Shown here piece by piece: positions 7,794-16,145 of a DNA stretch of 64,000 nt. Under the pieces are notes generated by a model, which was given only the letters and a program-made list of their open reading frames with translations, was not told the origin of the DNA and made no database searches. The stretch is from the NCBI RefSeq assembly GCF_019968605.1, contig NZ_CP082966.1, positions 2,903,501 through 2,967,500 on the forward strand. The letters run 5' to 3'. Position numbers and translations under genes: made by a program. Within the stretch, counting starts at the first letter, position 1. Each line of letters begins with the position of its first letter. Origin of the DNA: Polaribacter litorisediminis (GTDB taxonomy: Bacteria > Bacteroidota > Bacteroidia > Flavobacteriales > Flavobacteriaceae).

Positions 7794-9404
7794 TTAATGT
7801 GAATAACGTTGCGGACCACCTCTGCGGATTTCTTCGTTCGCAAACTCTTCAAACTGTTTAAAGTTTACTCTAAAAGCATTCGATAATTTAAACGCTGTAT
7901 CGTAATACGCTTCATCATTATTCCAAGTAGATCTCGGACTTAATAATTCAGTAGGAACTCCAGGACAACTTCTAGGCTGTGCCACTCCAAAAACAGAATG
8001 AATATGATAATTTTCATAAGTATAATCACTTAAATCACCATTTAAGACAGCGGTTATCATGGCACGTGTATATTTTAAAGGCATTCTTCTACCAACGCCA
8101 TATTTACCACCAGACCAACCTGTATTCACCAACCAAACATTTACACCCGCTTCTTTCATTTTCTTACTCAACATTTCTGCGTATTTCGTGGGATGCAAAG
8201 GCATAAACGGAGCGCCAAAGCAAGCTGAAAAACTTGGTGTAGGTTCATTTACACCAGCTTCTGTTCCGGCAACTTTTGCGGTATACCCCGATATAAAATG
8301 ATACGCAGCCTGAGCTGGTGTCAATTTAGAGATTGGAGGCAAAACGCCAAAAGCATCTGCAGTTAAAAAGAAAATATTTTTTGGATTTTTACCGATAGAC
8401 GGTTGCTGAATATTATCGATATGATAAATAGGATAACTAACTCTGGTGTTTTGAGTAATACTAGTATCTGCAAAATTGATAACACCATGCGCATCCATTT
8501 TTACATTTTCTAGAATGGCACCTTTTTTTATGGCTGCAAAAATTTCTGGTTCTTGCTCTTGAGATAAATTAATCACTTTTGCATAACAACCACCCTCAAA
8601 ATTAAAAACGCTATTTTCTGCCGTCCAACCGTGTTCATCATCACCAATTAAACTTCTGTTTGGATCGGTTGATAAGGTTGTTTTCCCAGTTCCAGATAGC
8701 CCAAAGAAAATAGCAGTATCGTCATCTTTACCCACATTTGCAGAACAATGCATGGGTAATGTGTCTTTAAAAACAGGAAGTATAAAATTTAATGCAGAAA
8801 AAATTCCTTTTTTAATTTCGCCTGTATATCCTGTGCCACCAATTAAAGCAATTTTTTTATTAAAATTTAAAATTGCAAAGTTATGTTGCCGTGTTCCATC
8901 TTCTTCAGCATTTGCCATAAAACCGGGTGCATTTATTACCGTCCATTCAGGAGAAAAACCTTTTAGTTCTTCTTCAGTTGGGCGTAAAAACATGTTGTAA
9001 GCAAACATGTTGCTCCAAGGATACTCGTTTACAACTCTAATATTTAGCCTGTAATTTTTGTCAGCACATGCATAACTATCTCTCACAAAAATTTCTTTCT
9101 CTGACAAATAATCAACCACTTTAGCATATAATTTATCAAATTTATCCTCTTCAAAAGCAAGATTGATGTCACTCCACCAAACTTTATCTTTTGTGATATC
9201 ATCTTTTACAATAAAGCGATCCATGGGTGAACGCCCTGTAAATTCTCCTGTATTTACGGCAATGGAACCTAATGAAGATTCTACTCCCTGTCCTTTTTCC
9301 AACGTTTCTTTATGCAACTCACTAGATGTTAACTGATAACGAACAGTTGCATTTTTGATTCCTAGACTATTTAACGAAATCGATTTCGTATTTGTATCTA
9401 CCAT
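7794..9404 (-). CDS. pckA: Phosphoenolpyruvate carboxykinase (ATP)
   Basis: The enzyme converts oxaloacetate and ATP to phosphoenolpyruvate, the entry step of gluconeogenesis. The ATP-type motifs are clear: FTGRSPMDRFIV near the N-terminus, the P-loop GLSGTGKTTLS, and the kinase-2 metal motif IGDDEHGW. I chose the ATG at 9404 (MVDTNTKSISLNSLG), giving 536 residues, the usual length; an in-frame ATG at 9446 would add 14 residues (MFNFTSYK...) with no resemblance to the family. It is monocistronic: DUF423 lies upstream behind a gap, and a terminator follows. Confidence 0.96.
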   Translation of the reverse strand: MVDTNTKSISLNSLGIKNATVRYQLTSSELHKETLEKGQGVESSLGSIAVNTGEFTGRSPMDRFIVKDDITKDKVWWSDINLAFEEDKFDKLYAKVVDYLSEKEIFVRDSYACADKNYRLNIRVVNEYPWSNMFAYNMFLRPTEEELKGFSPEWTVINAPGFMANAEEDGTRQHNFAILNFNKKIALIGGTGYTGEIKKGIFSALNFILPVFKDTLPMHCSANVGKDDDTAIFFGLSGTGKTTLSTDPNRSLIGDDEHGWTAENSVFNFEGGCYAKVINLSQEQEPEIFAAIKKGAILENVKMDAHGVINFADTSITQNTRVSYPIYHIDNIQQPSIGKNPKNIFFLTADAFGVLPPISKLTPAQAAYHFISGYTAKVAGTEAGVNEPTPSFSACFGAPFMPLHPTKYAEMLSKKMKEAGVNVWLVNTGWSGGKYGVGRRMPLKYTRAMITAVLNGDLSDYTYENYHIHSVFGVAQPRSCPGVPTELLSPRSTWNNDEAYYDTAFKLSNAFRVNFKQFEEFANEEIRRGGPQRYSH

Positions 9405-9489
9405 ATCAATATATTTTATGTTTTTATAGGATGTAAAATTAAACAATATTTTAAAACAGCCTTATTTAAAAAGAAGAATTATCAATTTT

Positions 9490-9870
9490 TTATTCCTTTC
9501 GATGCTTTTTTACGAATATCACAATCATTGAAATCCAACCGATTATAAAAAATAAGCCTCCCAAAGGAGTGATAAACCAAATAGATGAAGCGGTAACGGA
9601 AGTTAGCTGAATCATGTAAATAGACCCTGAGAAAAAGAGAATTCCCGCAAAAAAAAGATAGCTTAAAGCGTTTTTTTGTTTCTTCGAAAACCCATCATAT
9701 GTATTTAAAAAGAGCACAATAATAACATGATACATTTGATAGCGAACTGCGGTTTCAAAACTTTGTAATTGATCTGGAGTTAAAGTTTCTTTTAAAGCAT
9801 GTGCTCCAAAAGCACCAAGAATAATAGCTAAAGCACCAAAAAAACACGTAATAATTAAATTTTTAAACAT
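9490..9870 (-). CDS. DUF423 family membrane protein
   Basis: The protein has 126 residues and four hydrophobic segments. The N-terminal GALAIILGAFGAHALKETL is the DUF423 signature, and the central YQMYHVIIVLFL is also conserved. The family consists of small inner-membrane proteins of unknown function (YgdD/YwdK type). The gene is divergent from the saccharopine-dehydrogenase-like gene with 72 bp between the two starts. Confidence 0.9.
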   Translation of the reverse strand: MFKNLIITCFFGALAIILGAFGAHALKETLTPDQLQSFETAVRYQMYHVIIVLFLNTYDGFSKKQKNALSYLFFAGILFFSGSIYMIQLTSVTASSIWFITPLGGLFFIIGWISMIVIFVKKHRKE

Positions 9871-9881
9871 TTTTATTCATT

Positions 9882-9914
9882 TTTGTTAAATTTTAAACAA
9901 ATTATGTACCTTCG
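9882..9914 (+). promoter_or_regulatory. Bacteroidota-type promoter of the gene at 9943
   Basis: TTTG at 9882-9885 and TACCTTCG at 9907-9914 are separated by 21 bp, close to the Bacteroidota pattern TTTG-N(17-23)-TAnnTTTG. The predicted transcript start near 9921 lies after the upstream ATG at 9883 and so supports translation from the ATG at 9943. Confidence 0.55.
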
Positions 9915-9942
9915 TATCCATACAAAAATACAGCTTTCTTTT

Positions 9943-11313
9943 ATGAAAAACATATTGATTATTGGTTCTGGGAAATCGAGTTCATCTTTAATAAAATATT
10001 TATTAGATAGCTCTGATAAAGAAGATTTACGACTAACGATTGCTGATATTTCGACTGCCAATGCCGAAAAACTTATCAATAAACATCCCAATGGAAAATC
10101 GATTGTTTTAGACGTTTTTGATAAAAAGCAACGTGAAAAACTTATTCAGAAATCAGATATCGTAATTTCTATGTTACCAGCTCGTTTTCATATAGAAGTT
10201 GCAAAAGATTGCATCACTTTTGGCAAACACATGGTTACAGCCTCTTATATATCCGAAGAAATGAAAGCGCTAGATAAAGCCGCAAAAGCAAAAGGTTTGG
10301 TATTGATGAATGAAATTGGTTTAGACCCTGGTTTAGATCATATGAGTGCTATGAAAGTACTACACAACCTTAAAGAAAAAGGCGCAAAAATGCTGCTTTT
10401 TGAATCTTTTTGTGGTGGTTTAGTAGCGCCAGAAAGCGATACAAATTTATGGAATTACAAATTTACTTGGAACCCTAGAAATGTAGTTTTAGCGGGGCAA
10501 GGAGGTGCTGCGATGTTTATTCAAGAAAACACATATAAATACATTCCTTACCATAAATTATTTAGAAGAACCGAATTTTTAGAAATTAGCGGTGGTGGTA
10601 AATTTGAGGCGTATGCAAATAGAGATTCTTTAAAATATAGAAGTGTTTATGGTTTGGACAACATCCCCACCATGTATCGAGGAACGATAAGAAAAGTAGG
10701 TTTTTCTAGAGCTTGGAACATTTTTGTACAGTTAGGGATGACGGATGATTCTTATACTATTGAAGATTCTGAAAACATGAGTTACCGAGATTTTGTGAAT
10801 CTATTTTTAGCCTATTCTCCGTCAGATTCTGTGGAATTAAAATTACGTTCTTATCTAAAAATAGATCAAGATGATGTGATGTGGGATAAATTACTAGAAT
10901 TGGATATTTTTAATCCGAATAAAAAGATTGCATTAAAAAATGCAACTCCTGCACAAATGCTTCAAAAAATACTACAAGATTCTTGGACTTTACAAGAAGA
11001 GGATAAAGATATGATTGTAATGCAACATCTTTTTGGTTATGAAATTGATGGTAAAAAAGAACAGATAGAAAGTAGTTTGATTGTTTTAGGAGAAAACCAA
11101 ACCTATACTGCCATGGCAAAAACAGTGGGGTTACCCGTTGGAATTGCTGCTTTAAAAATTTTAAAAGGCGAAATAAAAACTCCTGGTGTACAAATACCCA
11201 TTACCAAAGAAGTGTATAAACCTATTTTAAAAGAACTAGAAAACTACGGAATTAAATTTACTGAAAAAGAAGTACCTTATTTGGGGTATAACCCTAATAA
11301 TGTAATTGGTTAA
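9943..11313 (+). CDS. Saccharopine dehydrogenase family protein
   Basis: The protein has 456 residues from the chosen start. The N-terminal MKNILIIGSGKSSSSLIKYLL is a Rossmann nucleotide-binding loop (GxGxxx type). The motif MNEIGLDPGLDHMSAM is characteristic of saccharopine dehydrogenase/homospermidine synthase-like NAD(P)-dependent lysine-pathway enzymes. It could act in lysine degradation or synthesis between saccharopine and aminoadipate semialdehyde; the exact reaction is not fixed by the sequence. An in-frame ATG at 9883 would add 20 residues, but the promoter overlaps that region, so I prefer 9943. Confidence 0.88.
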   Translation: MKNILIIGSGKSSSSLIKYLLDSSDKEDLRLTIADISTANAEKLINKHPNGKSIVLDVFDKKQREKLIQKSDIVISMLPARFHIEVAKDCITFGKHMVTASYISEEMKALDKAAKAKGLVLMNEIGLDPGLDHMSAMKVLHNLKEKGAKMLLFESFCGGLVAPESDTNLWNYKFTWNPRNVVLAGQGGAAMFIQENTYKYIPYHKLFRRTEFLEISGGGKFEAYANRDSLKYRSVYGLDNIPTMYRGTIRKVGFSRAWNIFVQLGMTDDSYTIEDSENMSYRDFVNLFLAYSPSDSVELKLRSYLKIDQDDVMWDKLLELDIFNPNKKIALKNATPAQMLQKILQDSWTLQEEDKDMIVMQHLFGYEIDGKKEQIESSLIVLGENQTYTAMAKTVGLPVGIAALKILKGEIKTPGVQIPITKEVYKPILKELENYGIKFTEKEVPYLGYNPNNVIG

Positions 11314-11394
11314 AAACAAGTTTTGGCAATGAAGGTTACGAAAAAAACATCTCTATTAAGGAAGTTTTTTCAGTTCTTATTCATAACAAAGCGG

Positions 11395-12114
11395 CTACAT
11401 TTTCAAATAAAAATCCTTCGTTAAATGGATGTAGTCTTCTGTGTATTTGTGACGATCCGTTTCAATGATTAAATGTTCTTCTTCGATTTCTGATTTATGA
11501 AAAGAAAAGGCCATTAAACTTCTTTTTACTTCGGATGTTTGATTTCCTTGCACTCGGCAAACTCTATTTAAAAGTAACTTATTTTTTTTAGCCAAATTGA
11601 TAAAACTCTCTTCTTCTTTAAAGGGAATAATCACGGAAAAAGATCCGTTTTCGGATAAAATTTTTGAAACGCCCAAAAGCAAATTTTCAAAGGAAAGTGC
11701 GCTTGTAAATCGGGCTTTATTTCTTGCACTTACTTGAGTTTCAAAATTATCATTATAAAAAGGTGGGTTAGAGAGAATTAAATCGTATGTTTCCTCCTCT
11801 TCAGCAATTTCATCTGCAAATTCCTGAAAACTTGAATGATAACAATACAAACGATCTCCCCAATCAGACTTCTCAAAATTATCTACAGTTTGTTCGTAGG
11901 CACTTTCATCAACCTCAACCGCATCAATTGTCATGGCATCCGAACGCTGCGCCATCATTAAAGCAATAACTCCCGTACCTGCTCCAATATCTAAAATTGT
12001 ATCCGGATCATTAGCTACAGAACACCAGGCTCCTAACAAAACACCATCCGTACCTACTTTCATAGCTGTTTGGTCTTGATGAACGGTAAACTCCTTAAAA
12101 TGAAATGGTTTCAT
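11395..12114 (-). CDS. trmN6: tRNA1(Val) (adenine(37)-N6)-methyltransferase
   Basis: The protein has 239 residues. The SAM-binding motif I reads ILDIGAGTGVIALMMAQR, and the N6-adenine catalytic tetrad NPPF appears in LILSNPPFYNDNF. The N-terminal KPFHFKEFTVHQDQTAMKVGTDGVLLGAW is typical of YfiC/TrmN6, which methylates A37 of tRNA-Val. I chose the ATG at 12114 (MKPFHFKEF); an upstream ATG at 12144 adds ten residues unlike the family. The gene is convergent with the saccharopine-dehydrogenase-like gene. Confidence 0.92.
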   Translation of the reverse strand: MKPFHFKEFTVHQDQTAMKVGTDGVLLGAWCSVANDPDTILDIGAGTGVIALMMAQRSDAMTIDAVEVDESAYEQTVDNFEKSDWGDRLYCYHSSFQEFADEIAEEEETYDLILSNPPFYNDNFETQVSARNKARFTSALSFENLLLGVSKILSENGSFSVIIPFKEEESFINLAKKNKLLLNRVCRVQGNQTSEVKRSLMAFSFHKSEIEEEHLIIETDRHKYTEDYIHLTKDFYLKM

Positions 12115-12144
12115 AGGTACATCCTTTTTATTTGAAGTAATCAT

Positions 12145-12455
12145 AACGCTAATTTACTAAAGCACTTTTTGTTTCGCGTTTAAAAAAGCAAATATAATCT
12201 TAAGAAAAAAGAATACACTATTAATTCTCTTACTTTCCCTTTTATAAAAAACGCATGAAACTGTTCTTGAAGAACTCGCTAAAATTTAAAGAAATTGTAA
12301 ATAGAACTTTAAAGGTTATAGAAAATATCAGTAGTAAAAAGCAATCTCTTCAGTATAAATTCTCATAAAATGATTATTTAATAGTGTAAATAATTTTAAA
12401 GACAACTTTCATTTTTAATAAATTGACTATTTTCGTTCTATAATTTTAGTTTATT
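12145..12455. other. Intergenic region between divergent genes, with a -7 box for the lipoprotein gene
   Basis: TATTTTCG at 12428-12435 resembles the Bacteroidota -7 box TAnnTTTG and would place a transcript start near 12442, just before the TTG start at 12456. A 13-bp dyad (GTTCTTGAAGAAC) lies at 12263-12275. Nothing else is recognisable. Confidence 0.4.
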
Positions 12456-12863
12456 TTGAAAAAAGTATTTTTAGTAGGTTGCATTCTATTTCTTTGCGGT
12501 TGCTCCTCTTTATCTGAAGAAAACATCGATGCTCTCAATAATAATGTTGAAATTGAGTTTTTAACAAAAGAACCAAATTTCGATAAAATTACCATTAGTT
12601 ATTTTATTGATAATACAAGGCCTTACTCTTTAAATTCATACACCTTTTCTTATGATGAAAATGGTGATCCTTTGCCACTTAAAATTACGTTAGAAAATTA
12701 TACCTCTAAAATTATTGATGGTGAAGCCTTTAGAGAAAATCATAGTCCGGCAGAGCTTTCTGTAAAATTGTATGTAAATGGTCAATTAATTTTGGAAGAC
12801 GCCAGCAAAGGCACTGCCGAAACTTTTGCCACTGTAAAGTTTAATTATACCATTCCAGATTAA
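12456..12863 (+). CDS. Small predicted lipoprotein of unknown function
   Basis: The protein has 135 residues and starts at TTG. Its signal peptide ends in a lipobox with LCGC and the lipidated Cys at residue 16. The mature part is about 120 residues, predicted mostly beta (an immunoglobulin-like sandwich is possible), with no catalytic motif that I recognise. The stop overlaps the 3' end of the convergent sugar porter gene by 4 bp. A role in the neighbouring beta-glucan locus is not shown. Confidence 0.75.
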   Translation: MKKVFLVGCILFLCGCSSLSEENIDALNNNVEIEFLTKEPNFDKITISYFIDNTRPYSLNSYTFSYDENGDPLPLKITLENYTSKIIDGEAFRENHSPAELSVKLYVNGQLILEDASKGTAETFATVKFNYTIPD

Positions 12864-14374
12864 CTCTTTATCAACTCGTTTTCCAATTCTTCTAACGTTT
12901 TTCCTTTGGTTTCTATGACAAACTTCATTACAAACAATAAAGATAAAAAAGCCATAAACGCATAAATTGCAAAGGTACCTGTTGGTCCTAAATTTGTAAG
13001 TTCCCATGGAAAAAATTGAGTTACGGTATAACTTACAAGAGAATTAAAAAATCCTACCACAGAAATAGCAATTCCTTTAATATTCCTTGGAAATATTTCT
13101 GATAATAACGTCCACATAACAGGACCCAATGAAATGGCAAAAGCAGCCACATATAATAAAATTGCTACCAAGACTAGATTGGCATTAATTGATATAAATT
13201 TTTTCACTTCATTCCTCTTAAAATTATGCAATTGATGTTCGTTAAGCACAACGCCAACACCTGCAAACAAATCATTTTGAGACGTATAAGAAGTGTTTTT
13301 AAGGCTTTGAATCGCTTTTTTAATTGCTACATTTTCAATCTTATTGATGTTTTCTTCATTAAAACTGTAAGACGCATTGTTAAATGCCAATGTTGCCATA
13401 GATAAAGCCACCGTCATCGTTACCGTTCCTATAATTAAAAGTGGTTTACGCCCTAATCGATCGATCAGCCGAATCGCAATTAACGTAAATACTAAATTGG
13501 TAAGTCCTACCACAATGGCCTGTAAAAATGAAGAATCCGTGCTTCCTCCGGCTTGTTCAAAAATAGTGGGTGCATAATAAAAAATGGCGTTTATTCCTGT
13601 TATTTGTTGAAAAAATGCAATCCCAAATGCTATAATAATAATTGTTCGCATCCTAGAGCTGAATAGTTGAGAAAAAGTACCTTTCTCTTCTTTTTTATCA
13701 ATCCCTCTTTGAATTTCTTTAATAGTTTCTTTAGCATACTGGATACCCCCAATTTTTACTAAAGTGACTTCTGCAACCTTAACAAGACTAAATTTCTGAA
13801 TCAACCACCTCGGACTTCTAGGAACTGCAAAAAGAGCCAGAAAATAAATAAATGCAGGAATTGCCTCTACGCCAAGCATCCATCGCCAACTTTCACCTTC
13901 TAGATCCTTTAAAAAATAATTCGAAAAATAGGCTATAGAAATCCCTAAAACAATGTTTAACTGATTTAAGGATACTAAGCTACCTCTTAATTTAGGAGGA
14001 GCAATTTCTGCTATATAAATTGGCGCTATTAAAATAGCACCACCAATGCCGATACCTCCAATAATTCTGGCAATAATAAATTCTACATAATTCGTTGCCA
14101 AAGCAGACCAGATTGCAGACACTGTAAATAATATAGCCGTTATAATCAATACTTTTCTTCGTCCGAATCGATCGCTCAAGGGTCCTGCCGTAATATTTCC
14201 GGCCATGGCGCCGAAAATAACACATCCAACAGAAAAACCCAGTTCCCAGTCCGTCATATTAAAATAGGTATTAATACCGCCTATAGCTCCTGAAATAACT
14301 GCGCTGTCGAAGCCTAAGAGAAATCCACCCAGGGCTACAATAAAACTAATGAAATAGGTATACGATTTTTTCAT
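12860..14374 (-). CDS. Sugar porter family MFS transporter
   Basis: The protein has 504 residues and twelve predicted membrane helices. The sugar porter motifs are present: GPLSDRFGRRK after TM2, GIGIGGAILIAPIYIAEIAP, VPRSPRWL before the central loop, QQITGINAIFYYAPTIF in TM7, and a late ETKGKTLEELE. Such proteins import hexoses or pentoses by proton symport. There is a long insertion (about residues 340-395) between TM8 and TM9, predicted hydrophilic. It lies behind GH16 and the GH30 remnant on the same strand, so the likely cargo is glucose or small oligosaccharides released from beta-glucan. Confidence 0.92.
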   Translation of the reverse strand: MKKSYTYFISFIVALGGFLLGFDSAVISGAIGGINTYFNMTDWELGFSVGCVIFGAMAGNITAGPLSDRFGRRKVLIITAILFTVSAIWSALATNYVEFIIARIIGGIGIGGAILIAPIYIAEIAPPKLRGSLVSLNQLNIVLGISIAYFSNYFLKDLEGESWRWMLGVEAIPAFIYFLALFAVPRSPRWLIQKFSLVKVAEVTLVKIGGIQYAKETIKEIQRGIDKKEEKGTFSQLFSSRMRTIIIIAFGIAFFQQITGINAIFYYAPTIFEQAGGSTDSSFLQAIVVGLTNLVFTLIAIRLIDRLGRKPLLIIGTVTMTVALSMATLAFNNASYSFNEENINKIENVAIKKAIQSLKNTSYTSQNDLFAGVGVVLNEHQLHNFKRNEVKKFISINANLVLVAILLYVAAFAISLGPVMWTLLSEIFPRNIKGIAISVVGFFNSLVSYTVTQFFPWELTNLGPTGTFAIYAFMAFLSLLFVMKFVIETKGKTLEELENELIKS

Positions 14375-14464
14375 TTTATCTGAATATTAAAAATTGCTGT
14401 ATTGCTAAAATACAAAGGCTATTTTCTTTTAATTATTGTATGATAATGTTTGTATGGAATGTGG

Positions 14465-14695
14465 TCATAATTTTAGTCTTGAAGTTTTTAAATCAATTGT
14501 AATTGAATAGTTCAACGTTTCATCACTCAAATTCATGGCTACGATTGCAATATTATCGTTTTTATTTTTAAAAGCGGTTGAAATTATTTTATTTGAACAA
14601 GAAAAATTGCTAGTTCTTGATGTATTTTCTGCAGATTTATAAAATATGTTACATGCTTTAAAACACGCTTTACCTAGGCTATTTTCGATATTCAT
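14465..14695 (-). pseudogene. GH30 family glycoside hydrolase, C-terminal remnant
   Basis: The 76-codon frame ends with IISTAFKNKNDNIAIVAMNLSDE and a following hydrophobic strand, which is how the C-terminal beta-sandwich of GH30 enzymes reads (AFKNxDGxIVVVVMNxTDE type). The catalytic barrel, normally more than 350 residues, is absent; the frame begins inside the end of the GH16 gene (17-bp overlap). I read it as the stump of a deleted beta-1,6- or beta-1,3-glucan-active GH30 that once lay between GH16 and the sugar porter. Whether the fragment is still translated is unknown. Confidence 0.65.
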
Positions 14696-15542
14696 GTTTT
14701 ACCCAATCCACCTCCATTACCCATTCTCCTGTCATAGGTGAATCTGTAATTTTAGCAAAATTTAAAATGGCGAACATCTTTTCAGGATACTTATCTCCTT
14801 CCCCAATATTTCTATAAATTTCTTTATCATCAACACGATACACTAAATCGCTGCCCTCCCATTCTACAGAATATGTATGATACTCATTTAAAGTAACATC
14901 AAAACCTTTTCTTAAACTCCACCAATCCCCTTTATCACATTCTCCCAAACTTTTAATTGCACCGGCAGTAAAATGGTCTTTTTGATGATCTCCGTGATGT
15001 TCAAAAATATCTATTTCACCAGAACCTGTTAATGGCCAACAAACATTTTCATCGGCTTCTTGCACGGGAGATTCATTATTTTGAGCTCCAAGAAGCCACC
15101 AAGCCGGAAACATGCTTGCTTCTCCATTACTGGCTAACTTTAATTTCGCAGTCCATTTTCCTTTTATAAATTCTTTTTTATTTTTTGAAACAATTCGTCC
15201 TGCTACATACTGCGTCTCTGGGTGCTGTTTTCCGTTTTTATCTAAATTATCACACGGCCTTGGTTTGCCTGTATCTACAACTTTCAATTTTAAAGAACCA
15301 TCACTTACTTCTCTTGTTCCGAATTCGCCGTCTGGCACATAACAATGTGTTTCATTATTGACCCAAATACGCTGGTCTTGCCAATTTTCTGAATTAAATG
15401 TATCAAAATTATCTATAAAATCAACTTTCCATACAGTAGATTCCTCTGTATTCGTAGCCTCTTTTTTTTCTTTTGTTTTGCATGATATGATACCAATTCC
15501 TAAGATTATGAAGCTTAATAAATAGTAATTTGCTGTTTTCAT
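14679..15542 (-). CDS. GH16 family beta-glucanase (laminarinase-type) lipoprotein
   Basis: The protein has 287 residues. The signal peptide ends at a lipobox with Cys21 (GIISC), so the enzyme should be anchored to an outer leaflet. The GH16 catalytic motif GEIDIFEH gives Glu176 (nucleophile), Asp178 and Glu181 (acid/base). Upstream SMFPAWWLLG and downstream YSVEWEGSDLVYRVD fit the GH16 jelly roll. GH16 enzymes with this motif cut beta-1,3- or beta-1,3/1,4-glucans; laminarin is the likely marine substrate (inference). The gene is first in a minus-strand unit with the GH30 remnant and sugar porter. Confidence 0.93.
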   Translation of the reverse strand: MKTANYYLLSFIILGIGIISCKTKEKKEATNTEESTVWKVDFIDNFDTFNSENWQDQRIWVNNETHCYVPDGEFGTREVSDGSLKLKVVDTGKPRPCDNLDKNGKQHPETQYVAGRIVSKNKKEFIKGKWTAKLKLASNGEASMFPAWWLLGAQNNESPVQEADENVCWPLTGSGEIDIFEHHGDHQKDHFTAGAIKSLGECDKGDWWSLRKGFDVTLNEYHTYSVEWEGSDLVYRVDDKEIYRNIGEGDKYPEKMFAILNFAKITDSPMTGEWVMEVDWVKHEYRK

Positions 15543-16145
15543 ATGGCTGTTTTAATGATTAATTTTTGTTTAATGTTTTGACCAATTGTATTTTTTATTG
15601 CAACTTTTTTATCGATTTGGGTTTTATAATTTATCATTCAGTAAATTTCAATTGATATCATCGACATTAAAGTATTTAATTTTTTAACATTATTCGAAAC
15701 GTTCTGTTCGGACTTTTAAACCCTGCATTTTTCAAATCAGTCGTAATACTTTAAATGATGATCATAGATTCAAATCTAACAAATTTTAAAGAATGTACAA
15801 AAATCTAATATGTAACGTTTTGGTAGCTTTATTTTATGAATCTTAAAAGTAACCAAACATTCGGAAAAATAACCTATCGCATTCAAAAAATTCTAAAGAC
15901 ATTACAAAATATAGTACGTCATCAATATTTTGGTTAACACTAAAAGAGGATTTAGAACCTTTAAGCAACACTCTTTTTATTCGCTAAAGATAAATGTGAA
16001 CATCTGTATTTTTTTAAAAAAAATTTCAATAAAAGTTAAATTCCTCTAAAGTTTAATTACAATTTATTAACTTGGGAACATGTTTTGTTTGATGAAAATT
16101 TTGACAACAAGATAATCAGTTTTAAACCAACTTAATACAAATTTA
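15543..16145. other. 600-bp intergenic region between divergent GH16 and tldD-like genes
   Basis: No coding region or RNA gene is visible. Promoters for both flanking genes must lie here; near the right end, TAACTTGG at 16070-16077 is a weak -7 box candidate for the plus-strand cluster. Confidence 0.4.

Noticed and set aside
8059..8301. 80-codon plus-strand frame inside pckA
   Set aside because: Shadow of the conserved PEP carboxykinase gene on the other strand.
9883..9942. Upstream ATG extending the saccharopine-dehydrogenase-like protein by 20 residues
   Set aside because: It overlaps the promoter and places non-conserved sequence before the Rossmann start MKNILIIGSGK.
14644..14655. TGTTACAT in the GH30 remnant as a further HTCS site
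   Set aside because: A single copy inside a decayed coding region; an AT-rich 8-mer is expected a few times in 64 kb by chance.
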